Assembly: GCA_030652315.1 (NCBI GenBank)
Contig: JAUSAX010000005.1
Location: 1-44,567 of the forward strand
DNA: 44,567 nucleotides
Direction: 5' to 3'
DNA from: Afipia sp.
GTDB lineage: Bacteria; Pseudomonadota; Alphaproteobacteria; Rhizobiales; Xanthobacteraceae
Under the pieces are notes generated by a model. It was not told where the DNA came from. It searched no databases and saw only the letters and a list, made by a program, of their open reading frames with translations. This document shows positions 25,084 to 34,368 of the stretch, in pieces. Each line of letters opens with the position of its first letter. The first letter of the stretch is position 1. The position numbers and the translations under genes were made by a program.

Positions 25084-25611
25084 TTAGTGATGGCGGCGAT
25101 GATGACGCTTCTTCTTGTAGGTGCGCTTAACGCTGACCGGCTGAAGCTCGAGGCCGACGACGCCGCCGGTCACGTTCACGCCAGTCTGGCCCTGCAGGCT
25201 GAGCGGCTGAAGCGCGAAGGAATTCTGCGAACCGCCCCACAGCAGGTTGCCGCCGCCGCCGAAGCCGAACGAGACGTTGCCGCCCACGCCGCCGTAGCTG
25301 CCAGCGAGGTCGCCGGGGCCAACGCGCCGGGTTGGCGCATGCACGGCCCAGGCAAGGCCGGTGTTCGCGGTGACGCCGAGATCGATGCCGAAGCGGCTGA
25401 CATGCGCCAGATAAGGCTCCGGCCGGCGGCCTTCGCTGCGGAAGACGCATTCAAGCGTGGTCGCGGACGTGATGACCATGCCGACGTTCTGGCCGCCTTG
25501 GCATTCGAGCACGCCGACGCGCACGCCCTGCTGCTGCTGCTGTGCGTTCGCCGTAGCGACCGAGGCGACGAGAGCCGCGACTGCGACACCGAGGAGGGAT
25601 GAAAGACGCAT
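25084..25611 (-). CDS. DUF992 family exported protein (copy 2), with His/Lys-rich tail
   Basis: A 175-residue exported protein, paralogue of the gene at 24354: signal peptide ending ATANAQ, a short Gln run, then VGVLECQGGQNVGMVITSAT and the shared ending GGSQNSFALQPLSLQGQTGVN. It differs in a Gly/Phe-rich segment (GGNVSFGFGGGGN) and in a strongly basic tail ending KKKRHHRRHH, which could bind metal, nucleic acid or lipopolysaccharide. A tandem duplication of the family is the simplest explanation. Function unknown. Confidence 0.88.
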   Translation of the reverse strand: MRLSSLLGVAVAALVASVATANAQQQQQGVRVGVLECQGGQNVGMVITSATTLECVFRSEGRRPEPYLAHVSRFGIDLGVTANTGLAWAVHAPTRRVGPGDLAGSYGGVGGNVSFGFGGGGNLLWGGSQNSFALQPLSLQGQTGVNVTGGVVGLELQPVSVKRTYKKKRHHRRHH

Positions 25612-25649
25612 GAATTAGAACTCCAGATTGCAAGTTTGATTGGCGGCCG

Positions 25650-25686
25650 GACAAAAGGGAAGCGCCGTGTCAAAAACATGGCGCTT
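25650..25686 (-). terminator. Hairpin terminator, probably the original aatA terminator
   Basis: AAGCGCCGTG (25660-25669) pairs with CATGGCGCTT (25677-25686) with one mismatch; on the minus strand CCCTTTTGTCC follows. It now serves the hydrolase gene, but lies 44 bp beyond the displaced copy of the aatA 3' end, as expected if it once ended aatA. Confidence 0.6.
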
Positions 25687-25730
25687 CGCCTATTTGCTTT
25701 CAAAATGTCGGCATAATTCGCAAGTGTTGC

Positions 25731-25769
25731 TTTATCGCAAGTTGCCGCAGAAGCGCTGGATGCGCTTGC
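25731..25769. repeat. 39-bp direct repeat, left copy (duplicated 3' end of aatA)
   Basis: Matches 26566-26604 at 38 of 39 positions. The right copy is the last 13 codons of aatA; read on the minus strand the left copy would encode the same end ([10 protein letters not shown]) but is detached from any gene. Confidence 0.9.
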
Positions 25770-25780
25770 TAGCCGGGCGT

Positions 25781-26443
25781 TCATGTCGTCGCGGCGGCGG
25801 CTTCTTCAATGAGCGCCGCGACCTCGCGCGGCATCGACGCAAGGGAGGCGTGGCTGGCTTTCAGGGTAATCACCTTCTTGGCTCCAAGCCGCCCGGACAT
25901 CCATTCCTGATTTGCCGGGTCGATCATCCGGTCCTCGCTGGATATCTGATACCAGGACGGCTTTTTCTTCCATGCCGGCGCGGAGATTTCATCCGCAAAT
26001 GTACTGGCAAGAGGCGCCTTCTGGGTCAGATCCTGACAAAAGCTTTCGTGATATTTGTCCGGCTTGACCCAGAGATAGCCGTCACTGTCAGGCGCAAGAT
26101 TGGCAGCACCAGCCGGCGGATGCTTAGCCGTAATGCCACCCGGGCTTTCGCCGGCATCGGGAGCAAATGCCGCGATATACACCAGACCAACCACATTCGG
26201 CTGGTTACCTGCCTGCGTGATAACGGCCCCGCCGTACGAGTGACCGACCAGCAGGACCGGCCCAGCCTGCTGCGCAATCATCTTTCGGGTTCGCTCGGCG
26301 TCATTGGCAAGAGACGTTAACGGCAATTCGACGGCTTGAAGCGCGGTATGGCCTCGTCGCGCAAGCTCAACGATGACCTTGCTCCAATGCGCAGCACCGC
26401 CCCAGAACCCGTGCACCAGAATGATTGAAGGCTTGTCAGTCAT
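25781..26443 (-). CDS. Alpha/beta-fold hydrolase
   Basis: A 220-residue soluble hydrolase of the AB_hydrolase_6-like, salicylate-esterase-type family. The oxyanion strand is IILVHGFWGGAAHW, the nucleophile Ser69 lies in VGHSYGG, and the catalytic His is in KASHASLAS near the end. An acidic residue in SSEDRMID likely completes the site. No signal peptide is evident. The substrate is unknown. The gene is enclosed by 39-bp direct repeats derived from the 3' end of the downstream-facing aatA and appears less GC-rich than its neighbours, so I infer that it was inserted at that site. Confidence 0.93.
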   Translation of the reverse strand: MTDKPSIILVHGFWGGAAHWSKVIVELARRGHTALQAVELPLTSLANDAERTRKMIAQQAGPVLLVGHSYGGAVITQAGNQPNVVGLVYIAAFAPDAGESPGGITAKHPPAGAANLAPDSDGYLWVKPDKYHESFCQDLTQKAPLASTFADEISAPAWKKKPSWYQISSEDRMIDPANQEWMSGRLGAKKVITLKASHASLASMPREVAALIEEAAAATT

Positions 26444-26565
26444 GACCGTCCTCCCGAGGTTTAATCCTGGCCCCTCAGCTCACGGTACAGCGAACGGCCC
26501 ACCTTGTCGAAAACAAGGTAGGCCGGAAAAACACCGCTCTAAGACAACGACTTGGCAGCTACTTG

Positions 26566-27778
<1,213 letters not shown>

Positions 27779-27992
27779 CTAAAGGATTTGATGGTCGCGA
27801 AGGCCCGGATTCGCGGATTTTAGCGGACGGGGCACCCTAAAACGGGCGACGCTGCATCGCAAGAAACTTCGCCGGAAACACACGAAATTGCACACCGGAC
27901 TAAGGAAACCTTAAAGCGCGCCGCCTAGGGTCGATGCGCCCAAGGATCCGCCCAAGGCGCTCCCTGCAACATTCGTAAATTCTGGCGAGAAA

Positions 27993-29222
27993 ATGCGGCA
28001 TATCTGGCAAGACCTGCGGACCGGGAGCTGGCTCACGCCAGGCCGTATCCGCAACTACGCCCTGCTGGTGCTCGCCATCTCGCTGGCCGGCCTGATCGGG
28101 CTGCTTGCGACGTCGAATCATCTGATCGACCGCAACGGCAAGCCGATCGGAACCGATTTCTCCAACGTCTACGCCGCCGGTGTCCTGACGCTGTCTGGCA
28201 AAGCACCCGACGCTTACGACCCCGCGCTTCAGCACGCCGCCGAGATCGCCGTGTTCGAAGACCGCGACGTGCCGTTCTTCGGCTGGCACTATCCGCCGTT
28301 CTTCCTGATGGTCGCCGCACTGCTGGCGCTGATGCCCTATGCGCTCGCGCTCGCATGCTGGCTCGCGGTCTCGCTCCCGGCATTCATGGCGGCGGTTTAC
28401 GCCATCGTGCCACGGCGCGAGACGTGGCTTGCGACAGCGGCGTTTCCTGCCGTGTTCGTCAATGTCGGTCACGGCCAGAATGCGTTTTTCACCGCGGCCC
28501 TGCTCGGCGGTTTTCTCACTCTGCTTGATCGTCGGCCCGTGCTGGCGGGCATCCTGCTCGGCCTGCTGTCGTACAAGCCGCAGTTCGGACTCCTGATTCC
28601 GCTCGTGCTGCTCGTGACCGGACGCTGGACCACGATCCTGAGTGCCACCGCCACCGTGGCGGCATTGATCGCTGCATCAACGCTGCTGTTCGGCATGAGC
28701 GTCTGGCACGCCTTCGCCGCCTCCGCGACGTTCACGCGGACAGTGGTGCTGGAAGCCGGTGGCACAGGCTGGGAGAAAATCCAGTCGCTGTTCTCGGCGG
28801 TGCGGATGTGGGGCGGCGGCATCGACGCGGCCTATGCCGCGCAGGCCGCGCTCGCGCTGGCGCTCGCCGCATCCATTGTCTGGCTGTGGCGCTCGCAGGC
28901 CGCGTTCGAACTCAAGGCCGCGGCGCTCGCGGTCGCCAGTCTTCTCGCGACGCCCTATGTGCTGGACTACGACATGGTGGTGCTCGGCATCGCGATTGCG
29001 TTTCTCGTCCGTCACGGACTGACGCGCGGCTTTCATTCTTACGAGTTGTCCTTGCTGGCGCTGGCCTGGGCTGTGCCGTTCCTCACCCGCAGCATCGCGG
29101 GACTGAGCGGCATCCCGCTCGGCCTTCTCGTCATGCTCGCGCTCTACGCCATGACGCTGCGGCGCGCCGCGAGCGACCTCGGAATCCAGACAATCGGGAG
29201 CAGCCGCCTTGTCAAAGCTTGA
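27993..29222 (+). CDS. GT87-type (DUF2029) membrane glycosyltransferase
   Basis: A 409-residue inner-membrane protein with about ten hydrophobic segments, starting at about residue 22. The first periplasmic loop has the acidic motif GTDFSNVYAAG and YDPALQHAAE, and the second HYPPFFLM, which fit the GT-C fold of DUF2029/GT87 mannosyl- and arabinosyltransferases that use polyprenyl-phosphate sugars. It overlaps the next gene, a GT2 enzyme that could make such a lipid-linked sugar, by 14 bp. The two therefore probably work in one pathway that decorates an envelope glycan or lipid. It diverges from aatA across 223 bp. Confidence 0.85.
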   Translation: MRHIWQDLRTGSWLTPGRIRNYALLVLAISLAGLIGLLATSNHLIDRNGKPIGTDFSNVYAAGVLTLSGKAPDAYDPALQHAAEIAVFEDRDVPFFGWHYPPFFLMVAALLALMPYALALACWLAVSLPAFMAAVYAIVPRRETWLATAAFPAVFVNVGHGQNAFFTAALLGGFLTLLDRRPVLAGILLGLLSYKPQFGLLIPLVLLVTGRWTTILSATATVAALIAASTLLFGMSVWHAFAASATFTRTVVLEAGGTGWEKIQSLFSAVRMWGGGIDAAYAAQAALALALAASIVWLWRSQAAFELKAAALAVASLLATPYVLDYDMVVLGIAIAFLVRHGLTRGFHSYELSLLALAWAVPFLTRSIAGLSGIPLGLLVMLALYAMTLRRAASDLGIQTIGSSRLVKA

Positions 29223-30198
29223 TCGCGTCCGCGACGAAATCGACGACCTGTTTCCGCACAGCGCGATGGTGCGCAATCGCTCCATCGCCGTGCTGCTGCC
29301 TTGCTACAACGAGGAAGCCGCCATCGGCAGCGTGATCGACGGCTTCAAGCGCGCGCTGCCCGGCGCGCGGATCTACGTCTACGACAACAACTCCACCGAC
29401 GGCACCTACGAGGCTGCCGTCGCGGCCGGCGCCATCGTCCGGCGCGAAATGCTTCAGGGCAAGGGCAACGTCGTCCGCCGCATGCTGGCCGACATCGATG
29501 CCGACATCTACATTCTCGCCGACGGCGACGCGACCTACGATCCGACTGCGGCCGGTGCGCTGATCGAGGCGCTGGTGACACGCAACCTCGACATGATGGT
29601 CGGCACCCGCAACGGCGGCGACGGCGCTTTCCCGCGCGGTCACCGCTTCGGCAACCACCTCTTCAATCGCATCCTGGCGCACATGTTCGGCGACGGCTTC
29701 ACCGACATTCTCTCGGGCTACCGCGTGCTGTCGCGGCGCTTCGCGAAATCGTTTCCGGTCACCTCGAGCGGTTTCGAAATCGAGGCGGAATTGTCGGTCC
29801 ACGCGCTCGACCTCAAGATTGCCGCCGGTGAAATGCCGCTGCCTTATGCGACGCGGCCGGAAGGATCTCAGAGCAAGCTGCGAACCTATCGCGACGGCAC
29901 CCGCATCCTGCTGACGCTGATCAAGCTCTACAAGGAAACCCGACCGCTGCGTTTCTTCAGCGCGATCGGCGCCATGCTGCTGATCATCTGCGCCGGGCTC
30001 GGTGCCCCGCTGATCGTCACCTATGTGGAGACCGGACTGGTGCCGCGGTTTCCAACCGCGATTCTCGCCGCCGCCATCGCGCAGCTCGGCTTCCTCTCCT
30101 TTGCCATCGGCCTTGTGCTTGAAGCCATTGCGCAGGGCCGCCGCGAGGCGAAGCGCATGCGCTATCTCGATCTTGACGCAGTTGCGAACAAATCCTGA
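29209..30198 (+). CDS. GT2 family glycosyltransferase (polyprenyl-phosphate sugar synthase-like)
   Basis: A 329-residue protein: a GT2 catalytic domain (about 24-240) with IAVLLPCYNEEAAIG, YVYDNNSTDGTYE and the metal-binding ADGDATYDP, then two C-terminal membrane segments (about 247-275 and 285-312). This plan matches DPM1/GtrB-type enzymes that transfer a sugar from a nucleotide donor to polyprenyl phosphate on the inner face of the membrane. The start is taken as TTG at 29209, with GGGAG nine bases upstream; the next in-frame ATG (residue 20) would leave no ribosome site as good. The overlap with the GT87 gene implies coupled translation. Confidence 0.88.
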   Translation: MSKLDRVRDEIDDLFPHSAMVRNRSIAVLLPCYNEEAAIGSVIDGFKRALPGARIYVYDNNSTDGTYEAAVAAGAIVRREMLQGKGNVVRRMLADIDADIYILADGDATYDPTAAGALIEALVTRNLDMMVGTRNGGDGAFPRGHRFGNHLFNRILAHMFGDGFTDILSGYRVLSRRFAKSFPVTSSGFEIEAELSVHALDLKIAAGEMPLPYATRPEGSQSKLRTYRDGTRILLTLIKLYKETRPLRFFSAIGAMLLIICAGLGAPLIVTYVETGLVPRFPTAILAAAIAQLGFLSFAIGLVLEAIAQGRREAKRMRYLDLDAVANKS

Positions 30199-30222
30199 CG
30201 ATCACGGATTGCAGATCATTCC

Positions 30223-30242
30223 TTCACGCCGATTTGCGTGAA
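30223..30242. promoter_or_regulatory. 20-bp inverted repeat after the GT2 gene
   Basis: TTCACGC and GCGTGAA surround CGATTT, 24 bp after the GT2 stop codon. Without a T-run it is a weak terminator candidate or an operator for something downstream. No more can be said. Confidence 0.3.
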
Positions 30243-30434
30243 ATTGACGCGCGAGACCCCGTTCCGCAGCATAAAGTCGTGCTCACGCGCATGGCTGTGA
30301 GCGATTTGACTTTTTCTAACGCGAAGGCCTTGCGGCACGCGGCCCGGAACCTCATTGTACATCGGCCTGAGGGTCGGGCCGAACAGCACTCCGCTCGCGC
30401 CGCTGGTCACGGACGGTATTTTTCGAAAGCCCGC

Positions 30435-31106
30435 ATGTACAAACTTTACTCGATGCAACGTTCCGGTAACAGCTACAAGGTCCGCCTTGCGCTGTCGCTG
30501 TTGAACGCGCCCTACAAGGCCATCGAGGTCGATATTCTGCGCGGCGAAAGCCGCACGCCGGAATTTCTCGCGCGCAATCCCTCAGGACAGGTGCCGCTGC
30601 TGGAAGTCGCCGACGGCCGTTACCTTGCGGAATCCAACGCAATCCTCTGGTACGTCGCCATCGGCACATCGCTCGCGCCGGAAGATCGCATCGATCGCGC
30701 GCAGGCGCTGCAATGGATGTTCTTCGAACAGCATGCGCTGGAGCCGAGCGTCGGCGCCGCCTATTTCTGGCTGGTGCTGGTGCGCGGCGGCCGCGACCTG
30801 CAGACCCACTCGCTGGAAGACTGGATGGAGCGGGGCTACGCCGCGCTGCGGGTGATGGAAAATCACCTCAAGACCAACGACTATTTCGCGGCGGGACACC
30901 TCACCGTCGCAGACATCGCGATGTACGGCTACACCCACGTCGCCAACCAGTGCGACTTCGATCTCTCCGGCTATCCGTCGGTGAAGGCCTGGCTGAAACG
31001 GATTGAACAGGAGCCGCGCTTCGTCTCGATGGCGTGGAAACCCGCCGAGGTGGCGGCCCCCGAAACCGCCCCGGGGACCGAGACCGGCCTGCCGGCTGAG
31101 GCCTGA
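30435..31106 (+). CDS. Glutathione S-transferase family protein
   Basis: A 223-residue GST. The thioredoxin-like domain starts MYKLYSMQRSGNSYKVRLAL, has the cis-Pro segment SGQVPLLEV and the glutathione-contacting Glu-Ser in LAESNAILW. The C-terminal domain holds LTVADIAMYGYTHVA. The tail (APETAPGTETGLPAEA) is disordered. It is a paralogue of the GST at 10209. The frame is open for 67 more codons upstream, but the domain begins at the ATG at 30435. A small hairpin (AGCGGG/CCCGCT, about 31129-31145) follows the stop. Confidence 0.9.
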   Translation: MYKLYSMQRSGNSYKVRLALSLLNAPYKAIEVDILRGESRTPEFLARNPSGQVPLLEVADGRYLAESNAILWYVAIGTSLAPEDRIDRAQALQWMFFEQHALEPSVGAAYFWLVLVRGGRDLQTHSLEDWMERGYAALRVMENHLKTNDYFAAGHLTVADIAMYGYTHVANQCDFDLSGYPSVKAWLKRIEQEPRFVSMAWKPAEVAAPETAPGTETGLPAEA

Positions 31107-31267
31107 AACGCGCCGATTCCAACCGAGATAGCGGGCATAACCCGCTGATTTTGCTCACTTTGCCTCGTTTCAGCCACGTTTGACGCGTGTGCGCCGCAAT
31201 GTTGACAGCGATTCCTGAGAAATTCCGGTCAGCGGTGATTCGCCGCCCGATTTGAGGATTCACGACC

Positions 31268-31447
31268 ATGATCCGGTCGCCGGTTTCAGGAATTGGTTTC
31301 GGACTGCGGTCCGCGCGTATTGCATCGGCCCGATTGTCGAACGCTCTCGCCGCCTCGCTCGCGGTGGCGTCGCTGTCGGTGTGCCTGCTCGTCACTGTCA
31401 CGGCGTTGTCGATCAAGGTCGTGGCCGCCATGCCGATTGCCGGCTGA
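31268..31447 (+). CDS. Possible 59-residue single-pass membrane protein
   Basis: A short frame from ATG 31268 to TGA 31445-31447. It encodes a basic, Ser/Ala-rich N-terminus (about 1-27) and one hydrophobic segment (about 28-54, containing SLSVCLLVTVTALSIKVVAA), ending MPIAG. GAGG lies 14 bases before the ATG. The regular hydrophobic run and the absence of any competing gene support it, but there is no recognised family. It could be non-coding. Confidence 0.4.
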   Translation: MIRSPVSGIGFGLRSARIASARLSNALAASLAVASLSVCLLVTVTALSIKVVAAMPIAG

Positions 31448-31517
31448 GGCCACTTACTCCCTGCGCACCGAAATGACCCCGCGGCCTCGCGTTGGCATGC
31501 GCGGTGGAGAGACACGG

Positions 31518-31670
31518 ATGAAAACACCGCTTGTCGTGGTTTCAGCGACTCTGACGCTGGCGATCGTCCTCGTTGCAGGATTTTTGATCGCAACGCAGGC
31601 GCTTGGCCAAAGCCCGGCGGAGCCGCGGGACTGCGCTGCGACGCAGCTCACGACCATTTGTGGAAAATAA
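31518..31670 (+). CDS. Possible 50-residue exported peptide
   Basis: From ATG 31518, with GGAGAG eight bases upstream. The peptide is Lys-then-hydrophobic (KTPLVVVSATLTLAIVLVAG), continues to a possible cleavage after ALGQ, and leaves a short tail with two cysteines (RDCAATQLTTICGK). Its last 23 bp overlap, in opposite direction, the end of the DUF486 gene. The good ribosome site and signal-like sequence argue for a real small gene; no family is known to me. Confidence 0.45.
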   Translation: MKTPLVVVSATLTLAIVLVAGFLIATQALGQSPAEPRDCAATQLTTICGK

Positions 31671-32004
31671 AGAACGCGCCGGCGGCGATGAACGCGAAGC
31701 CGAGGGCATGATTCCAGCCGAGCGGCTCCTTCAGGTACAGCACCGAGAAACCGGCGAACACCACCAGCGTGATGACTTCCTGCATGGTCTTGAGCTGCGC
31801 CGCCGAATAGACCGCGCTGCCCCAGCGGTTGGCCGGCACGGCGATGCAGTATTCGAAGAAGGCGATGCCCCAGCTCACCATGATGACCAGCCACAGCGAG
31901 TGTTCCTTGTACTTCAGATGCCCGTACCAGGCGAAGGTCATGAAGACATTGGATACGAGCAGCAGCAGGAGCGGCTGAAGTGCCGGAGAGATGGCAACGG
32001 GCAT
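31648..32004 (-). CDS. DUF486 family small membrane protein (DMT-like)
   Basis: A 118-residue inner-membrane protein with four predicted segments. LLLLLVSNVFMTFAWYGHLK, followed by SWGIAFFEYCIAVPANRWG and TLVVFAGFSVLYLKEPLGWN, is the DUF486 signature, one half of a DMT transporter that probably acts as a dimer. Substrate unknown. The ATG at 32004 has AAGG eight bases before it; upstream codons belong to repeat pair 6. Its 3' end overlaps the possible exported peptide on the other strand. Confidence 0.9.
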   Translation of the reverse strand: MPVAISPALQPLLLLLVSNVFMTFAWYGHLKYKEHSLWLVIMVSWGIAFFEYCIAVPANRWGSAVYSAAQLKTMQEVITLVVFAGFSVLYLKEPLGWNHALGFAFIAAGAFFIFHKWS

Positions 32005-32032
32005 GGATGACCTTTCGAAAACAAACCGCAAT

Positions 32033-32138
32033 GTCGTCCCCGCGAAAGCGGGGACCCATAATCCCAAGCATAAGTCTGAGATAGCGTTTTCAACAACGCT
32101 ACCCTGTCGTTATGGGTCCCCGCTTTCGCGGGGACGAC
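32033..32138. repeat. Family A paired hairpin repeat (pair 6)
   Basis: Arms 32033-32058 and 32113-32138 are perfect inverted copies of each other, and identical to the arms around the GIY-YIG gene at 4283-4673 (stem GTCCCCGC/GCGGGGAC, loop GAAA). The spacer is 54 bp, the shortest of the six. Confidence 0.9.
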
Positions 32139-32361
32139 ACAGAGATTTTAAGCGCATCCGGCATCCCATCCGACGACGCTGTGGACAACCCGCCCTGTCA
32201 CAACCCTGTAATGCTCAACCTCTAGCCTGACGATGGCGCGCGATATGCCCCCCGTCACCGATCGCGCGTTCGGGCGGCCCCCGGTCGCGAAAATCCCCTC
32301 TGCGCTGTATCCGGCCGGGGCCGCATTTTTTCTGACACGACGCGAGCAACCCTGCCCGCTT

Positions 32362-32389
32362 TTGCCAGCCGCGCGCGACCCGCTATAAT
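32362..32389 (+). promoter_or_regulatory. Sigma-70-type promoter of plsC
   Basis: TTGCCA (32362-32367) and TATAAT (32384-32389) with a 16-bp spacer, 55 bp before the plsC start codon. Confidence 0.55.
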
Positions 32390-32444
32390 CCTTCGACAGG
32401 TTCCCCGCAGCCGCGCCGGCTTTTCACTCTCACGACACGTCATC

Positions 32445-33290
32445 ATGATCCGCTGTATCTACGTGACCATCGTCATGGTCTTCATCGCCCTGCTGCTGCT
32501 GCCGTTTCAAGCCGCTGGCATTCTGCTCAACTCCCGACTCCAGCGTGTCGTGCCGAACCTGTTTCATCGCGCCGCCTGCGCCGTGATCGGGGTCCGGATC
32601 ACACAGATCGGCGAGCGCACCCGCGAGAGCCCGGCGCTGATCCTGTCGAACCATGCATCGTGGCTCGACATCATCGTGCTCGGCGCGATCGCGCCGGTGG
32701 TGTTCGTCGCCAAATCGGAAGTCGCGGACTGGCCGCTGTTCGGCTGGCTGGCAAAACTGCAGCGCACGGTATTCGTCGAGCGCGAACGCCGCCACAAAAC
32801 CGGCGACGCCGCCCGCGCGATGGGCGATCGCCTGCTCGGCGGCGATGCCGTCGTGCTGTTTCCCGAAGGCACGTCAAGCGACGGCATTCGTATCCTGCCG
32901 TTTCGCTCCGCGCTGATCGGCTCGGTGCATCACGCCATCGGCGATTCCACCCATCATGACTGCGTCACCGTGCAGCCGGTATCGCTCGCCTATGTGCGCT
33001 ATGGCGGCGTTCCGGTCGGCCGCGCGCTGCGCGACAAGGTGGCGTGGTACGGCGATGTCGATCTGATCCCGCACCTGCTTGGCGTGTTCTCGTCGGGTGC
33101 CGTCGATGTTACGGTGAGCTGGGGCGAGCCCATCGGCTACGGCATGACCGCAAACCGCAAGGAGATCGCGCGCGACGCAGAAAACGCCGTGCGGCGCATG
33201 ACGGCACGCGCTTTGCGCTCGCCTGCGGCGCAGCCGTCAGGTACGGATGAAGCGATGCCTCCTGCCGTTCCGGCCTTCGACCAAACCTGA
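32445..33290 (+). CDS. plsC: 1-acyl-sn-glycerol-3-phosphate acyltransferase
   Basis: Adds the second acyl chain to lysophosphatidic acid, giving phosphatidic acid, at the inner membrane; related enzymes make ornithine lipids (OlsA). A 281-residue protein with an N-terminal membrane segment (about 5-28), the catalytic NHASWLDI (HxxxxD, about 68-73), the acyl-acceptor motif FPEGTSSDG and the downstream VQPVSLAY. The C-terminal 40 residues are Ala/Pro-rich and probably disordered. The ATG at 32445 has no clear ribosome site. The aldo/keto reductase starts 12 bp after it and is probably co-transcribed. PlsC and OlsA cannot be told apart here. Confidence 0.88.
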   Translation: MIRCIYVTIVMVFIALLLLPFQAAGILLNSRLQRVVPNLFHRAACAVIGVRITQIGERTRESPALILSNHASWLDIIVLGAIAPVVFVAKSEVADWPLFGWLAKLQRTVFVERERRHKTGDAARAMGDRLLGGDAVVLFPEGTSSDGIRILPFRSALIGSVHHAIGDSTHHDCVTVQPVSLAYVRYGGVPVGRALRDKVAWYGDVDLIPHLLGVFSSGAVDVTVSWGEPIGYGMTANRKEIARDAENAVRRMTARALRSPAAQPSGTDEAMPPAVPAFDQT

Positions 33291-33301
33291 CGGGAAAGAT
33301 C

Positions 33302-34243
33302 ATGGAAATCAGAAATCTCGGCGGCTCCGGCCTGCGCGTGTCCGCCGTCGGCATCGGCTGCAACAACTTCGGCCAGCGCAGCGATCTTGAGACCTCGCGC
33401 AAGATCATTCACAAGGCCATCGACGTCGGCATCACGCTGTTCGATACCGCCGACATTTATGCGGGACGCGGCGGCTCGGAGACCGTCCTCGGGCAGGTGC
33501 TCGGCGACCGCCGCAAGGACATCGTGCTGGCGACGAAATACTCCAAGGCGATGAGCGACGACGGCACCAAGCAAGGCGCATCCCGCCGCTACATCATGAA
33601 TGCGGTGGAAGACAGCCTTCGCCGGCTGAAGACCGATTACATCGATCTCTACCAGCAGCACGATTTCGATCCGCTGACGCCGATCGAAGAAACGCTACGC
33701 GCCCTCGAAGATCTCATCACGCAGGGAAAGGTGCGCTACATCGGCTGCTCGAATTTTCCGGCATGGCGCATCGCCGAAGCGCAGTTCACCGCGCGCGGCA
33801 TCAACACCCACGCCTTCGTGTCGTGCCAGGATGAATACAGCCTGATCGTGCGCGATATCGAAAAGGATCTGTTGCCGGCGGCGCAGGCCTATAATCTCGG
33901 CCTGTTGCCGTTCTTCCCGCTGGCCAGCAGCCTGCTCACCGGCAAGTACAAGCGCGGCGAAAAGCCATCCGCCGACTCGCGCTTCGGCAAGGTGGCCTCT
34001 CTCGGCGACCGCTATATGACCGGCAGAAATTTCGACATCGTGGCGAAGCTGCAGGACTTCGCCAACGCCCATGGCAAGACGATGATCGAACTGGCGTTCT
34101 CGTGGCTCGCGGCGCGGCCGCAAGTCTCAAGCGTGATCGCCGGCGCATCCAGCGCCGAACAGATCGAGCAGAACGCCAAGGCTATCAACTGGAAGCTGAC
34201 GCCGGACGAGATGGTGCAGATCGACGCCATTACGACGGGCTGA
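33302..34243 (+). CDS. Aldo/keto reductase
   Basis: A 313-residue NADPH-dependent TIM-barrel reductase. The tetrad is visible: Asp in FDTADIYAG with the Tyr four residues on, Lys in VLATKYSK, and His in LYQQHDFD. The C-terminal cofactor region reads VIAGASSAEQIEQNAKAINW. Such enzymes (AKR11/YghZ-like) reduce aldehydes and ketones; the substrate is unknown. It follows plsC after 11 bp with GGGAAAG before the ATG, so the pair is likely an operon. Confidence 0.93.
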   Translation: MEIRNLGGSGLRVSAVGIGCNNFGQRSDLETSRKIIHKAIDVGITLFDTADIYAGRGGSETVLGQVLGDRRKDIVLATKYSKAMSDDGTKQGASRRYIMNAVEDSLRRLKTDYIDLYQQHDFDPLTPIEETLRALEDLITQGKVRYIGCSNFPAWRIAEAQFTARGINTHAFVSCQDEYSLIVRDIEKDLLPAAQAYNLGLLPFFPLASSLLTGKYKRGEKPSADSRFGKVASLGDRYMTGRNFDIVAKLQDFANAHGKTMIELAFSWLAARPQVSSVIAGASSAEQIEQNAKAINWKLTPDEMVQIDAITTG

Positions 34244-34264
34244 GTATCTCGCAACACTCGCGAA

Positions 34265-34290
34265 GTCGTCCCAGCGAAGGCCGGGGCCCA
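34265..34290. repeat. Family A hairpin arm, single and degenerate
   Basis: The only unpaired family A arm in the window. The stem is imperfect (GTCCCAGC against GCCGGGGC), consistent with decay after loss of its partner. It lies 22 bp after the aldo/keto reductase stop codon. Confidence 0.75.
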
Positions 34291-34368
34291 TTGGCAGCAG
34301 CGTTTGGAATAGATGGCTAAAGCTTGCAATCATCGATCCCCCGCGCGCTGTAGTGGCATGGAGGATTC

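Larger units (their letters stand above)
32005..32444. other. Intergenic region between DUF486 and plsC
   Basis: 440 bp. Repeat pair 6 occupies 32033-32138. The rest is GC-rich with no credible gene, apart from the plsC promoter at 32362-32389. Confidence 0.6.

Noticed and set aside
25731..25769. The left 39-bp repeat as a coding fragment of a second aminotransferase
   Set aside because: Similarity stops at the repeat ends, so it is a duplicated gene tail rather than the rest of a pseudogene.
31252..31476. Alternative 74-residue frame overlapping the possible 59-residue membrane protein
   Set aside because: It has no ribosome site and no hydrophobic pattern; the frame from 31268 has both a membrane segment and a plausible start.
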